Assembly (NCBI GenBank): GCA_029721435.1
Contig: CM056573.1
Coordinates: 3,134,001 to 3,198,000, forward strand
DNA: 64,000 bases
Source: Gymnothorax reevesii
Taxonomy: Eukaryota > Chordata > Actinopteri > Anguilliformes > Muraenidae
Reading direction: 5' to 3'
Shown: positions 11,533 through 23,088 of the stretch, piece by piece
Numbering within the stretch: position 1 is the first letter of the stretch
How the letters are laid out: each line of letters opens with the position of its first letter
Made by a program: the position numbers and the translations under genes
Notes under the pieces: generated by a model
Told to the model about the DNA's origin: nothing
Databases searched by the model: none
Seen by the model: the letters and a program-made list of their open reading frames with translations, nothing else

Positions 11533-11656
11533 GTTTTTTATCTTACTCTAGATAGGTGACAGTAGCACAACCAAAGTCACTCTTGCTCAGGTTAACAGTC
11601 AGGTTAGCCTGGGTCAGGCGCTGGAACAACGTCTCTACATCTTTTAGATGTTCTTC

Positions 11657-12305
11657 CTAGGAGTCACTCCATGTGATCAGGTCGTCGATGTACGCACCCG
11701 TGTGTGGCAATCCTGCGATTGTAGACTGTATCATCCTTTGGAATGTGGCTGGGGCATTTTTCATGCCAAAGGGTAGGACTTCATACTGGTACAACCCAGA
11801 TGGTGTGGCAAAAGCAGAGATGCTCTTGGCCCTCTCAGTTAAAGGCACACACCAATAACCCTTCAATAAATTGATCTTGGTCAGAAACTTTGCTTGCCCT
11901 ACTCTATCGATGCGATTATCAATCCTAGGTATTGGAAACACATCAGTTCTAGTTACAGCATTGACTTTGCAATAATCTGTACAGAATCTAGTACTTCCAT
12001 CAGGTTTTAGAACCAGCACACGGGGTGAACTCCAATCTGGGTTCGAGGGTCTGATAATATCATGTTCTAACTTGTACTCAACCTCTTTCTCAGCAATCTC
12101 TCTCTTCAGGATTCATCCGGTACGGATGCTGTTTTATCGGTTTGGCATCACCAACATCTACATCATGAGAAGCTATAGAAACTCTCTTTGGAACATCAGG
12201 AAATAGATCTTGATATTTCTTGATCAACCTCTCAAAGTAATCTTTCTGTGAAGGTTTTAAGTGCTGGAGTTTTACATCAAGATTTTGCAACACTTCAGAA
12301 TTTGA
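11657..12305 (-). pseudogene. pol part 2: N-terminal part of reverse transcriptase
   Basis: 12308-12090 reads HDVDVGDAKPIKQHPYRMNP, the conserved run-up to gypsy RT. Frame breaks near 12100-12060 interrupt it. 12019-11657 then reads the RT fingers and palm (VLKPDGSTRFCTDY, LPFGMKNAPATFQRMI) and the catalytic AYIDDL box, ending at a stop just after TWSDS. Recognisable RT sequence continues past the stop to about 11550 (TLFQRLTQANLTVNLSKSDF). Confidence 0.88.
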
Positions 12306-14401
12306 CAATTTACATGAAAGAACTTCGCTTTAATTCTAGGTTCATCATCTTGAAACTCCCCCTCATCTTCACACGTCTCGACCATAGGAGAATCTGAAGT
12401 GACAGCTGCAACCCTAGCATTTCTGTCATGATAAGGCTTCAGCATATTAATGTGACACAACTGTTTTGGCTTTCTCCTATCTGGAGTCTTCACAATGTAA
12501 TTGAGATCATTGGGTTTTGTCAAAATTTCATACGGACCATGAAATCTAGCCTGTAATGGATTGGACTGCAAGGGAAACAACACAAGAACCTTGTCTCCTG
12601 GTTTAAACTCACGACTTCTAGCCTTATGATCATACCAAGTTTTCATTTTTCCCTGACTTGATTTCAAGTTCTCTTTGGCTACGTCACAAGCTGCACACAA
12701 TCTTTCCTTGAACTTGCTAACATAGTCTAACAGATTGATGTGCGGCTCTTCCTCTTGCCATTGTTCACTCAATAATAGCAAAGGTCCTCTCACTTCATGA
12801 CCAAACACTAGCTCAAATGGACTGAATCCAGTAGACTCCTGCACTGCTTCTCGAGCTGCAAACAACAGCAAATGAACACCTTCATCCCAGTCTTTCTCAT
12901 GGTCATAACAATAAGTCCTCATCATTGTCTTGAGAGTGGAATGAAACCGCTCTAAAGCACCCTGACTCTCTGGATGATAGGCACTAGAAAGAATCTGCTT
13001 CGCACCTAGTTCATACACAACCTGCTGAAACAATCCTGAAGTGAAATTGCTACCTTGGTCTGACTGAATTTCCCTGGGAAGGCCAAACAACGTGAAGAAC
13101 TTTATCAAAGCTTTTGAGATTGCAATTGCCCTGATGTTATGTAGAGGTATGGCTTCAGGGAATCTGGTAGATGCACACATGATTGTCAACAAGTACTGAT
13201 TTCCAGATCTAGTCTTGGGTAATGGACCAACACAATCAACAATGACCTTAGAGAATGGCTCCCCAAATGCTGGGATAGGCTGCAATGGAGCTACAAGTGG
13301 GTCTAACTGGTGTTTTCCAACTACCTGACAAGTGTGACAGGTTTTGCAAAAGTTGGAAACGTCTTTCCGAAGCCCAGGCCAGAAGAAGTGTTTCATGATC
13401 TTATCAACAGTCTTGTTAACACTAAGATGACCTCCTAAAGGTAAACTATGAGCCATTGTTAAAATCTCATTCCTGTAGACCTTTGGAACAACAATTTGCC
13501 TAACCACTGCCCAATCTGCATTGGCAGGGATATCAGGAGGGCGCCACTTCCGCATCAACACACCTTCCTTGAGATAATACCCAACTGGAACTGCATCTAT
13601 TTCTTTATCAGGAAGGGCTCTCCTCTTTAGTACACAAATTTCAGGATCATTAGTTTGCTCCTCAATCAACCGCTTTCTGGACAGAGACAAGTCTCCAGAC
13701 ACATCAGAATCACCAGACCCATCTGGCTGGCTGAACAAAGAACTGATAAAAGTATCTGATAAGTCCTCAAACGGAGAAACCATAGTAGGCCGAACAGAGT
13801 CATGAGGCGAACCACCTGAGTCTTGACTATTCAGTGTGCTGGACGGCACCACATCATCTTCTTCTTTAGCCTTCTTGACCACAGCATGAGTCACTGCACA
13901 GGATTGATACAGAGATGGGTCCTCATCCCCATCTTCAGTGCTCGGCTGTGAAGTAAGATGTACAGGGGGAACTACTTTGCCCCCAGCCAGGTCATTGCCT
14001 AGCAACAGGGAAACACCCTTGATAGGTAGACTTGACATAAGTCCCACCTTTACCTGTCCTGTAACTAAATCTGACTTCAGGAATATAGAGCGCAGGGGTA
14101 CAGATACAGTCCTCCCTTCAATACCTTGTACAAGTATGAAATCCCCTGAAGCGGTCTCATCACGTAACTCCAAGGAGTCCATCAACAAAAGTGACTGAGA
14201 AGCTCCGGTATCCGTTAGGATATATATGGGGACAGGAGTAGTATGCTCATTCAGAGCCACAAATCCCAATGACACAAATGGAAGAAATTCCTCCCTCACA
14301 AAATCAGCAGTTTCAGGCTTTTTAGCCCCACAAGGAGCAGGCAATTTAGCAGATCGGTCATCTACTACAGAGGTTTCTAACCTTGTTTTCAAAAAAGGCA
14401 T
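12305..14401 (-). pseudogene. pol part 1: aspartic protease and integrase
   Basis: Opens in the +1 frame relative to gag, overlapping it by 44 nt. Residues 61-72 carry the protease motif ILTDTGASQSLL. Residues 318-358 carry the integrase HHCC zinc region (HSLPLGGH...CKTCHTC). The catalytic core has D389 (VDCVG), D448 (SDQGSNF) and E484 (GALERFH), a D,D(35)E spacing with all three acids kept. A basic C-terminal region with the chromodomain-like or GPY-type phrase ARFHGPYEI follows. The frame is lost near 12305, where the normal reading continues in another frame toward the RT. Confidence 0.88.
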
Positions 14402-15745
14402 TTGGTTTGGTATCCTTTTCTTTTTCTTTCTTAGCTTTCAGGAACCAACAGTTAGTTGTAACATGACCAGATTTCTTCAAAAAACTGCAAACTAGACTAA
14501 TTTTGTCTCTGTCAGCTTTTACACTTTGATCAGACCTGTAACTGGATTTCTGAGCACCATCACCAGATTTGTCTTTGGGTGAGGAATCTTGGGTATCACC
14601 GTTACCTTTTTTCTGAAATTGGGACCATCTATTGTTACTGCCAGACTGAAATTTAGACTTATGTGTGAGAACATATTCGTCTGCAAATTTGGCAGCTAAT
14701 TGCAAATTCAGTGCTTGCTTCTCATTAAGGTAGGTCTTAATATCATCCTTAACACAATTTTTGAATTCTTCAACTAACACCATATCTTTTAGTGAGTTGA
14801 AATCATCCTTGACCTCCATAGAAGTACACCAGCACTCAAAGCAAACCTTCTTCTTGTTAGCAAATTCCACAAAAGTCTGATAGTCAGATTTCTTCAGACC
14901 TCTGAATTTCTGTCGGTAAGCCTCTGGAACCAACTCATTAGCTCTCAAAATAACCTTTTTGACAACCTCATAATCAGAGGAATCATCTGCAGACAAAGCC
15001 GAATAGGCTTGTTGAGCTTTACCCTTGAGGACAGTTTGCAACATCAGAGGCCAGTGTTCCTTTGGCCACTGGCAACTCTTTGCTACCTTTTCAAAACACT
15101 GGAAATAGTTGTCAACATCCTTCTCCGAAAATGGAGGCACCAGTTTTACCTCCTGACTGGCACAAAATTTATTTTTAGTTTCAATTTTAATTTTTAGTTG
15201 CTCCATTTGGAGTCTTTCTTCTCTATCCAACTTCTCTAATTCAAAATCTCTCTGTCTCTGTCTCTCTCTTTCTGCTCTTTCCTCTTTCTCTCTCTCAAAT
15301 TCTCTTTGTTATATCTTTATATATCTTGTTATATATCTTTTTCCTCCCTTTCTTTTTTCTCTTCTCTTGCTAATTTTTCTAACTCAAACGGTCTTTGTTT
15401 TTCTTTTTCTTCCCTTTCTTTCCCTCTTTCCTCCCTCTCAAATTCTCTTTGTTTTTCTCTTTCCTCCCTTTCAATCTCTAGCATTTTTAATTTAAGTTCC
15501 ATTTCTATATTTGGATTTCCCATTGGAAACTGTTCCAGATCTCCGGGTGCAAACACATTTTCATCAATGTAATATTCAACTATCTCTCTAGCCAGTCTTG
15601 CTTTTCGCATGGCTGGTTTCACCTCTGTCAGCTCTAAATGTCTGCATATTTCCAACAGTTCGGTCTTTTTAAAAGACTTCAAAACCTCTACGGTTGGTGA
15701 TGCCAAGAAATCATCCAATGCTGTCTTATCTGTCAATATATATCT
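14358..15745 (-). pseudogene. gag of the Gmr1-like element, broken
   Basis: The upstream part (about 15745-15329) encodes FLASPTVEVLKSF, an ELLEICRHLEL segment and a long charged Glu/Arg/Lys coiled-coil-like run. A low-complexity TATATC stretch (about 15308-15345) breaks the frame. The downstream part (15230-14358) encodes a capsid-like helical region (VPPFSEKDVDNYFQCFEKVA, EAYRQKFRGLKK) and one zinc knuckle, CSFLKKSGHVTTNC. The knuckle has Leu where CX2CX4HX4C requires the second Cys. No convincing ATG opens the upstream part. A pyrimidine-rich run ending CTCCTAG just upstream of it could be a splice acceptor, but this is only a possibility. Confidence 0.8.
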
Positions 15746-15817
15746 AGGAGAAAAAAAAAAAAACAATTTTACAATTTGAAATATTAGATTTTCAAAAAAT
15801 GACTCACACAATGGTCT

Positions 15818-15834
15818 ATCCTGGACGAACCCCA
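15818..15834 (-). other. Probable tRNA primer-binding site
   Basis: Three bases inside the 5' LTR the minus strand reads TGGGGTTCGTCCAGGAT. The leading TGG complements a tRNA CCA tail, and the remainder resembles the complement of a tRNA-Pro 3' end with mismatches. The tRNA identity is tentative. Confidence 0.6.
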
Positions 15835-15837
15835 ATT

Positions 15838-16316
15838 TGTCATGGCCCCAATTTGTTATTACATTTACGACAGCAAGGGATGACAGACACAACTTTAAAA
15901 ACTTCAACAGATTTAATTAAACAAAGGTAACTAACAACAAACTACTCTACTGACCAAGATTGTTAAATACAAGAACAAAAATATTTACATTCCCTTTGGT
16001 TGGGTTGCTTGGTGATGTCCTGGGAGAGGAAAATGTTCCAACACAGGCAAAAATCCACTAAAAACTTCACAGGTCTTGAACAGAATGACAGGTCTGGTCA
16101 AATGTATCCTTCTCCTTGCAATTTCTTCTACTACTTTACTCTCAGTTTTTCTCCTTATATACTCTTTTGCAGCCCCCTCCCACCTTCTAGGCTTTTTTTT
16201 ATTCTCTGGGACTTTCCATCTCAGACATGCCCAGGACATGTCTAAACCTAGCTCCAGTCTGGGCTTAACAAAAGAAAGGTCAATACTGCTATCTAGTGGC
16301 TTCTATTCACATTACA
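15838..16316 (-). repeat. 5' LTR of the Gmr1-like element
   Basis: 479 bp, matching the LTR at 10804-11284. It is the upstream LTR because the element reads on the minus strand. It would contain the promoter and the start of the element's RNA. No TATA position is claimed. Confidence 0.93.
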
Positions 16317-16320
16317 CATT

Positions 16321-19300
16321 GTGTTCACCTGATGTTGATACCTGAAGTCCAAATTAATGATCTGATTTCCCAACGTCCCAGTGGGATGTCGTCCTCTTTT
16401 TCTTATGAAACGTCTGGTTATGTACACACATCTCTGCACATTACTGCCTTCCTAAGGGTATGTGATGGATTTACAGCCTTAAAAACCTAGTCTTTAACCC
16501 AGTCTTTATTCTATATCAACATGAAATATCCCAATTTCCCTGGCATCGGACTCCCACCAAAGCCCCACACCAGAATTCCTTGAATTTCATCCCCCTTCAC
16601 ATCCAAAATTCCAAGCATTTCCTCAGCTGGATCTACCACCATCCTCATCTTCTCTGATTACGTTTCAATGTCACTAGTGCAGTTCGTCACCATGGCAATG
16701 AATGCTAAACATCTGCTTCTATCCATTTTTATTAATTTATCATCACATTTTGCTTTCCTACCCTTCCCAGTCTGTCAGGTTCTAACCTCACAATCTCCCT
16801 CTCTGTCCCCACCCTTTCTGTGCCTCTCCTGCACTCAGTATTTTCCCTTGTGCTCATGTTCATTCTAAACCTCCTTCGCTCACAGGGAAATACAAGATTC
16901 CCCCACAGTGAGCACACGTAGCTGCTCTTGGGTCAGTTCTCACAACACCCATCTATCCCCACACCTTCTACACCTGTGAATCCTCTTCCTACAAACCGAT
17001 GCCACGCACCCGTACTCCTGACGCCAGAGACGTCGCTGCGGAGCCCTCTCACATACCGAGACTCTATTAGCTGACATAATCTAGCTGCGGCTCCTCTCCA
17101 TTTCGGTGGCTTTTGACTGTCCTCACCCCACACACCCCCTGCACCACCAAATCCTCCTCTGCATTTACATCCAGAGGAACTACACCAATAACCCCCCGCC
17201 CCAGGCAAATCCTGTCCCTCATTTCAAAACAAACAACAACACCCACAGCCATAGTGCTCAACCATTTTGGGCCATGCAGGGCATCATGGGAACAGTTTGT
17301 GAATGAAATCAGAGCCCTTCCGCCAAAGCCTCTATTTAGGCCTTAGCATTAATAAGTCAAATTTTTGAGCCGATGACTCAAGAGGACGGATCATAACCTG
17401 ATGACTCGTCCATTTTGAACATCTTTGAGACTGGATGCCACCACTCCATCAGTTTTTAAGAGGAAACCATTCAATCGTTGCAAGATTAAAAAAGGTAAAA
17501 TACGTAAAATTTGGTGTCTTAAAGGAAGAAACATTTTCGAGCTTCTGTTCCTGAAACGTTTCATCAAACAATAATGCACAAAGAGTCAGGCGCATGAAGA
17601 ATACTTTTATTTACTTGCAAGACCTTATTTTACTAGAATGCAACATTCATTAGCAAAAAATAAAAAAAAAAGCCTTGCAATGATGAGTGTTCGCTGTAAT
17701 TAGGCACAGTAAGCATGTGGGCGACACATTGGTGGCTTTCACACCTAGTTTAATGGGGGGAGATAATTCAACTACTTCAGCTCAGTTCATTTTAACTGGC
17801 TCAAGTTCAAGCTCTCCTCTGAAAGGGTTGGGTGCGTATTATGAGCATGTAAACTACTGTGGAATGCACAGAAAATCAATATCTATTCACCCTTATGAAA
17901 ATGAACAAAAGGGTAAGTACGGTATACCATAAGAATTGTATAGTGTTCTACAGTATGTTTCACCTGTAGCCCTACAATATTTCAATAGTAACACTAAACT
18001 CTCAAGTGTGTTCCAAAAAAAAAAGAAACCATACAATTACTACAGTAATACTGATAGTTTTTGGTGGTAATTTTTATGGTATTCCTATGGTGTTTTTTGT
18101 TTTTTTTTTTTGTAAGGGAGTGTTTGGTATCGTGATTTGTCAGCAGCACAAATTTCATGAAATGAATTACCGCGAGCAGTACACAGCCCTTCCAGTTTTA
18201 TATTAAAGCAGCATTTTTTTTCTTTAGGAAATATGCATAATATTCTCTTAAATTTTGTGTTGAGATTTCCCTGCTGATATCTTTTACGCAAACGCAGTCT
18301 CCGTCATGCTGGATAAAAATCTATATTTTACAAGGCACAGTGCTGCCACCTACTGTACTTAGAGGTGAGCTAGGATGCAAGTTCTGGCGAAATAAGGATT
18401 GGAAAATCAAAGTATAGAAAGTTGAAGTCCTCACATACTGTGTATTTTATTAATCACATGGAATTTTAAATTAACACAATTTTCAGTCAAGAGTTTAATT
18501 ATTACAGGGTGATCACTGAAATTACCCAGGTTGAAGAAACACAGGGCATGACCTCTACTTCCTGAACCCTTTCCACCTTCCGTCATATTTATACAAAAAT
18601 ATACAACTTAGCAAATGCAAGAACTAGCTGTGAAAGCAACCAACAGTAGGATCCATTCACTTTTCAGAAGACATTCATTTCATCATGATACCACGCTGCC
18701 TTTCAGTATTAATCCATCACAGTAGCCAATAATAAGCACATCACAATAAATCATCCACATACACTCAGTCTATCACTGTATTTTTCAGACATGACTGTAA
18801 AATACCAAACATTTTTATTTGCATTGCTGATTCAAACCTGCAAGGGGAGATGTCACACTTACATGTAGATGCCAAGATGATCACAGAACTGAATCGCTGA
18901 GATACAGATGGACCTGACTCGACATTCTTCAGGTTATCCCTGGGGTATGTAAATGCAGGGTCTGGCTCTATAGATGCTTTAAAAGCCCAACTCTGCACCA
19001 TTTATGCCTTAATTATTGATGTATAATACTTCTAATCATACAGGGTACCTCTATGATTAAATATTCAATGTAATAACAGGGGGAACACAATTTAATAATA
19101 GGGGGTTAAGGCAGCTCAGGTTTAAGATGTAATAAACCTGGCACAGCACCCGTCCCCAGAGTTTCAGGCGTTCTGCGGGGAGGAGGAATGAGATTCTGCG
19201 GATAAGTGGTTTGGTTTCCGGCCATCATTACCCCAGCCCCACAGATTTAAAATGAAGGATTGACATTAATGATGACACTTCCATGGATGCTGAATGCTTT

Positions 19301-19820
19301 ATGAAACATTTTTTGGAAATAGTGGTGTCAGGTTACAAATCTTCATGATTAATAGGCCTGCTACTCAAACAGTATGGCTATATTAGCCTATGTGACCGTT
19401 TTTGAGGTTCTGTATTGACGGTTGGATGGATTACTAATGAGACTTGACTGTTAGTACACTCCCTTTAGTTGACTACATTGGTATGAAGCACAGTTTAACA
19501 ATCGGTGTAATTTCATCCCAATAAAAGCTTATTTCCTAATTGTCTCCTTTAAATTGTTCAACAGCAGAAGGGCATAACTTCATTGGCTCTGAGACACATG
19601 CGTCATGTCAGGGTAAACTGACTCGTCGAAAAATTCCACCAAAACACGTCAGTGCGTACTATTTCAACAGTAGGGAAATGGTTCGGAAGTATAGCCTTTC
19701 TTGGGCGATAAGGAATATAATCCTTCTCCTGGAAAACCATTTTGTAGAGCTGGACCCTTTTGCAACTCACTGATTCAATTCAGAGAACATCAAAAGCAAG
19801 GGGGAAAAAACATTAGATTA
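16321..19820. other. Gap between the gypsy element and the TTAA MITE
   Basis: About 3.5 kb with no supportable gene. It contains pyrimidine-rich segments (16740-16890), a CpG-bearing stretch at 16990-17100 and AT-rich sequence with short homopolymer runs. ORFs here are short and show no family likeness. Confidence 0.5.
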
Positions 19821-19821
19821 A

Positions 19822-19958
19822 CCCTTAAGAGTGCTGAAATAATTTAATTTATATATTTTTTTAATTTAAACAAGTTGCACCATGATAGGTTTTCAACAGC
19901 TTTGATTTTGATATCTTACATCACTGAGTAACAAAAGCTGAATTTAGCGCTCTAAGGG
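19822..19958. mobile_element. 137-bp MITE flanked by TTAA (piggyBac-type)
   Basis: The ends CCCTTAAGAGTGCTGAAAT and (reverse complement) CCCTTAGAGCGCTAAAT are inverted repeats. They are flanked on both sides by TTAA (19818-19821 and 19959-19962), the target duplicated by piggyBac transposases. No coding content. Related copies lie at 61581-61721 and, partial, near 2700-2809. Confidence 0.82.
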
Positions 19959-19962
19959 TTAA

Positions 19963-22265
19963 ACAGTAAGCATGAGCAACCCTGCTGCAGCTAGGATCTT
20001 GGCATAAGAGAAGAACAGTAGATCGCTTATCAAAGAAAAGGAGAAACTATGGGACAGTGTTTAAATTATCTACTCATGATGAACAAAACCAGGCTGTGCA
20101 CCATGCTCTCTTCCCCGCGAGGGATGTGCGTTCCAGAAGATCTAAACGGTGGCGCGGACTCGTGCAGCTGGAGCGGAGATATCAGCACATTCCAGTTCGT
20201 CATCAGCACAAACTGAACACACGGAGGCCGAGGGCAGTGATGTTACTCACAAACAGGGCCCTTCCACATAAAAGAGAAATCAAGGTTAGCGAGGCATTGC
20301 ATTTTCTTGTTGCTGACGGAGTTAAATTAATTCAGTAGACCAGAGCGAGGAAGAGAATTTGCTGAAAAAATACTCTGGGGAGTGTTATGTAACAAAATGG
20401 TTCTCCTGTCAAAAAAAAAGATGATTTTATCTCAGCAACTGTCTTAAGGATTATTTTTTTTTTTTGTTCTCCATCCGCTGTTTCTCACTGCATTTAAACC
20501 TACTGTAATGTTGCACTGTCCTTAAATAGGTTCAAAAAAAAAAGAGGAAAAAACATCCCTTAATCTTTTTTCCTTTAATCCCATAAAGGGCGTCACCTAA
20601 TAAAAAGCCAATACTTAAGCACATCGAGGTGCTGCACATATTCCTATGAAGATTAATGTCCAAAATTACAGATGATTATGGCAGAGGGTGAACACATTTA
20701 ATGGATTTAAGGATAATACTGATCTCTGACAGAGCAGAAAAATTATATTTACCAGGAGAATTCATCTCTAGCTCACCTACATTAAATTAAGGTGCAATAG
20801 CAGAAATGGTAAACTAAGCTTAGGTTTGGAAATCATTTGAGAACGTACTTGTCTGTAGGTCAATGGGAATACCCAGTGGAAATTTCCAGCAAAGCACTTG
20901 GCTTCCCAGAAATCTTAAGATGGCTTAAGTTGTGCATTTGACACATCAAGCTCATCATGAGTGTTCTGTAGCTGGTCAGGGGTTGATAAGCCGGAAAAAT
21001 AAGATGGTGGACAAGCTGACATTTAAGGTTGGTCAGTAGGTGAACGAGTGGTTGACCAGGCAATAGAACCAAACCACACAATAAACCAGTTTCAGCAACA
21101 CAGGCTCATTTAAACTGGAATTTTTAGCATCTTAAGACATTTCTCTGTGATGCAGACATTTTCATTTTTGATTCTAATTTCTTCAGTTCTTCAGGCAATT
21201 TATCATTTCTGACTTAATATAAATCTGTATTTTTAAAACAGGATAAGGTTATTTTGCCATTGCTGTAAACAGAAAACATTGATTTATTAAATTAGCTTAT
21301 GCTGCCTTTGAAATCTTCAATGGTGCGATAAAATAAAGAGCAAATATTAAGGTGCACAAATCAAAACAAACATCAAATAATCTACAGGTATATACTGCAA
21401 CTACAAATCAAATATCTTTTTTCATACAAAACATATTTATTAAATTCTATCCTTTTAAAGGCCAGTCCCATACCATACAACATCTTTTTCAGCAAGCCAT
21501 GCTAAGAAGAATTTTCAAGCGGTGAGCAGTTATAGAACGCATAGCAAATAACCTAAAGCAAAACCATAATGGGCTTAAAGGGCAACTTGCAGGTTCATTT
21601 TTTTTGCTGATATTTATAATTTACCTGGTCTGAAAATGACAGTTTGTGAGGTTAATGCAGGATTTCATACATTTTGCAAATTATAGGGACACAGATTCAG
21701 AAGGAAACTGATCTTTCCTGAGCAAAGCTCCAAGAAACGCCATATATTATCGACATCGCATCATTGTACAGAACAAAAAAAAAAAAAAGTCGGTCTCCTC
21801 AGCACTGCCTCAGCCCAACATGTAGCTAAAGGTGGCAGTGAGTCTGAGCTTTTGTGATGTACTGATTCCGTCTTCTTTTCAGCAGTTTTATGTTGCATTT
21901 TGCCATTTCTTATCACGGTAAATTACTGTTTGTGCAGGTTGCACCAACTCCAGACTGTCTGGGCACAACTTTCCTAGCGAAGAACAATGACGGCTGCTCA
22001 GCAGAAATCAAAGTAGGATAGAAAATCCCTTTTAACTAATAAATGATCTTGACCTTTTTTCAAAAATTTTGGTTCATTAACAAGTTTTCCAATGATTAGA
22101 ATAATCCATCCGCAATTAACAGCACTGCATCCCTCTTAATGAAATGCTGCAGCAATAAAACGGTACATTGGTCTGAAAAATGTTTGATTCGCTTTACCAA
22201 AAAGATACTCTATTAACTTCCAAATTAGTCAGAATAATTTCGGTGACGAGAAACAACGTGATACA
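19963..22265. other. Gene-free stretch left of the hairpin
   Basis: AT-rich, with homopolymer A and T runs at 20455, 20530 and 21775. The window 20057-20338 opens a 93-codon plus-strand ORF with no recognisable family. Part may be the distal 3' UTR of minus-strand kbtbd11, but no polyadenylation site was fixed. Confidence 0.4.
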
Positions 22266-22269
22266 TAAC

Positions 22270-22341
22270 TGAAGCACCTATTACTAAAACCCCATAAGTC
22301 ACACTTGACTTGACTTGTGGGGTTTTAGTAATCAGTGCTTC
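22270..22341. other. 72-nt near-perfect hairpin
   Basis: The left arm 22270-22301 and right arm 22310-22341 pair over 32 positions with about 3 differences, one of which would be a U:G wobble in one transcript orientation. The loop is about 8 nt. The arms share TACTAAAACCCCA. The size resembles a microRNA precursor or a tiny MITE. No target duplication was seen. Confidence 0.6.
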
Positions 22342-23088
22342 AATTGTTGCAAGACAGCTTAGCCACCACGTGAGAGCCACCAGTGAACAAGGTATAATTA
22401 ATAAATTAGCTATTATTAGCAACCTGTACTACCTGTAGTTTTGTTGTGGCCCAATACATGATTGCAAACTTTACAATGCTATGATGTGAACACAGCATTC
22501 AATGTTCTTAGCGAATGCCCATAGATGTGTATATGCATGAATATAACCATCTATACGCGAAAGTCAGTCACTGGCCAAGACGCCTGCCCAGTTCTCCACT
22601 GGTTCTCCTGACACCACAATTCCATTTCTCTCCTGTGAACGTTCTTCCTTCTAACCCTGGTCTGTTCCTGGACTCTTGGATGCCTAGCAGGCTTACAATG
22701 AAATTGCTGTTGTCCATCACGTGTATGAATGAACATTTACAACCTCTTCAATGTCAAAGCTAGCATTAAGATCCATTTATTTCTAACTGATAAACTTCAC
22801 AGCTCTCCCTTTAGTTATGTACCCTCCAGTTTGGCTTCTTCTGATGTGGAAGTAAAATTATCCCACAAAAGCAACTCCAGAAGTAACTGTACTATGTTCG
22901 TGTAGGTATCTATTTATGAATGTCTAGTCCCTGCATTATTTCCTACATATTGATTCAAGGGGTTCTCCCACCTGCAAGTTGCCCTTTAAATTTATTATAC
23001 GTCGCACCCCTTAGTCCTTCTGTTTAGTTGTGCAGCCTTGAAGGCTCGTGAGGTGAAGCGAGGAATGCATAGCTCAAGTTTAGAGGCA

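Larger units (their letters stand above)
10804..16316 (-). mobile_element. Gmr1-like Ty3/gypsy LTR retrotransposon, defective
   Basis: A 5,513-bp element bounded by two LTRs (TGT...ACA) and flanked by the 4-bp duplication CATT (10800-10803, 16317-16320). Read on the minus strand the order is LTR, primer-binding site, gag, protease, integrase, reverse transcriptase, RNase H remnant, polypurine tract, LTR. Integrase before reverse transcriptase is the copia-like order known for the Gmr1-like group of gypsy elements in deuterostomes. Known: the vertebrate SCAN domain is thought to derive from the capsid of this group, and a SCAN-like reading of gag here is an inference. Frameshifts in gag and between integrase and RT, stops after the RT catalytic motif, and an RT/RNase H deletion make the copy non-autonomous. 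The LTRs differ at only about 15-20 of 480 positions, so insertion is not ancient. Confidence 0.93.
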
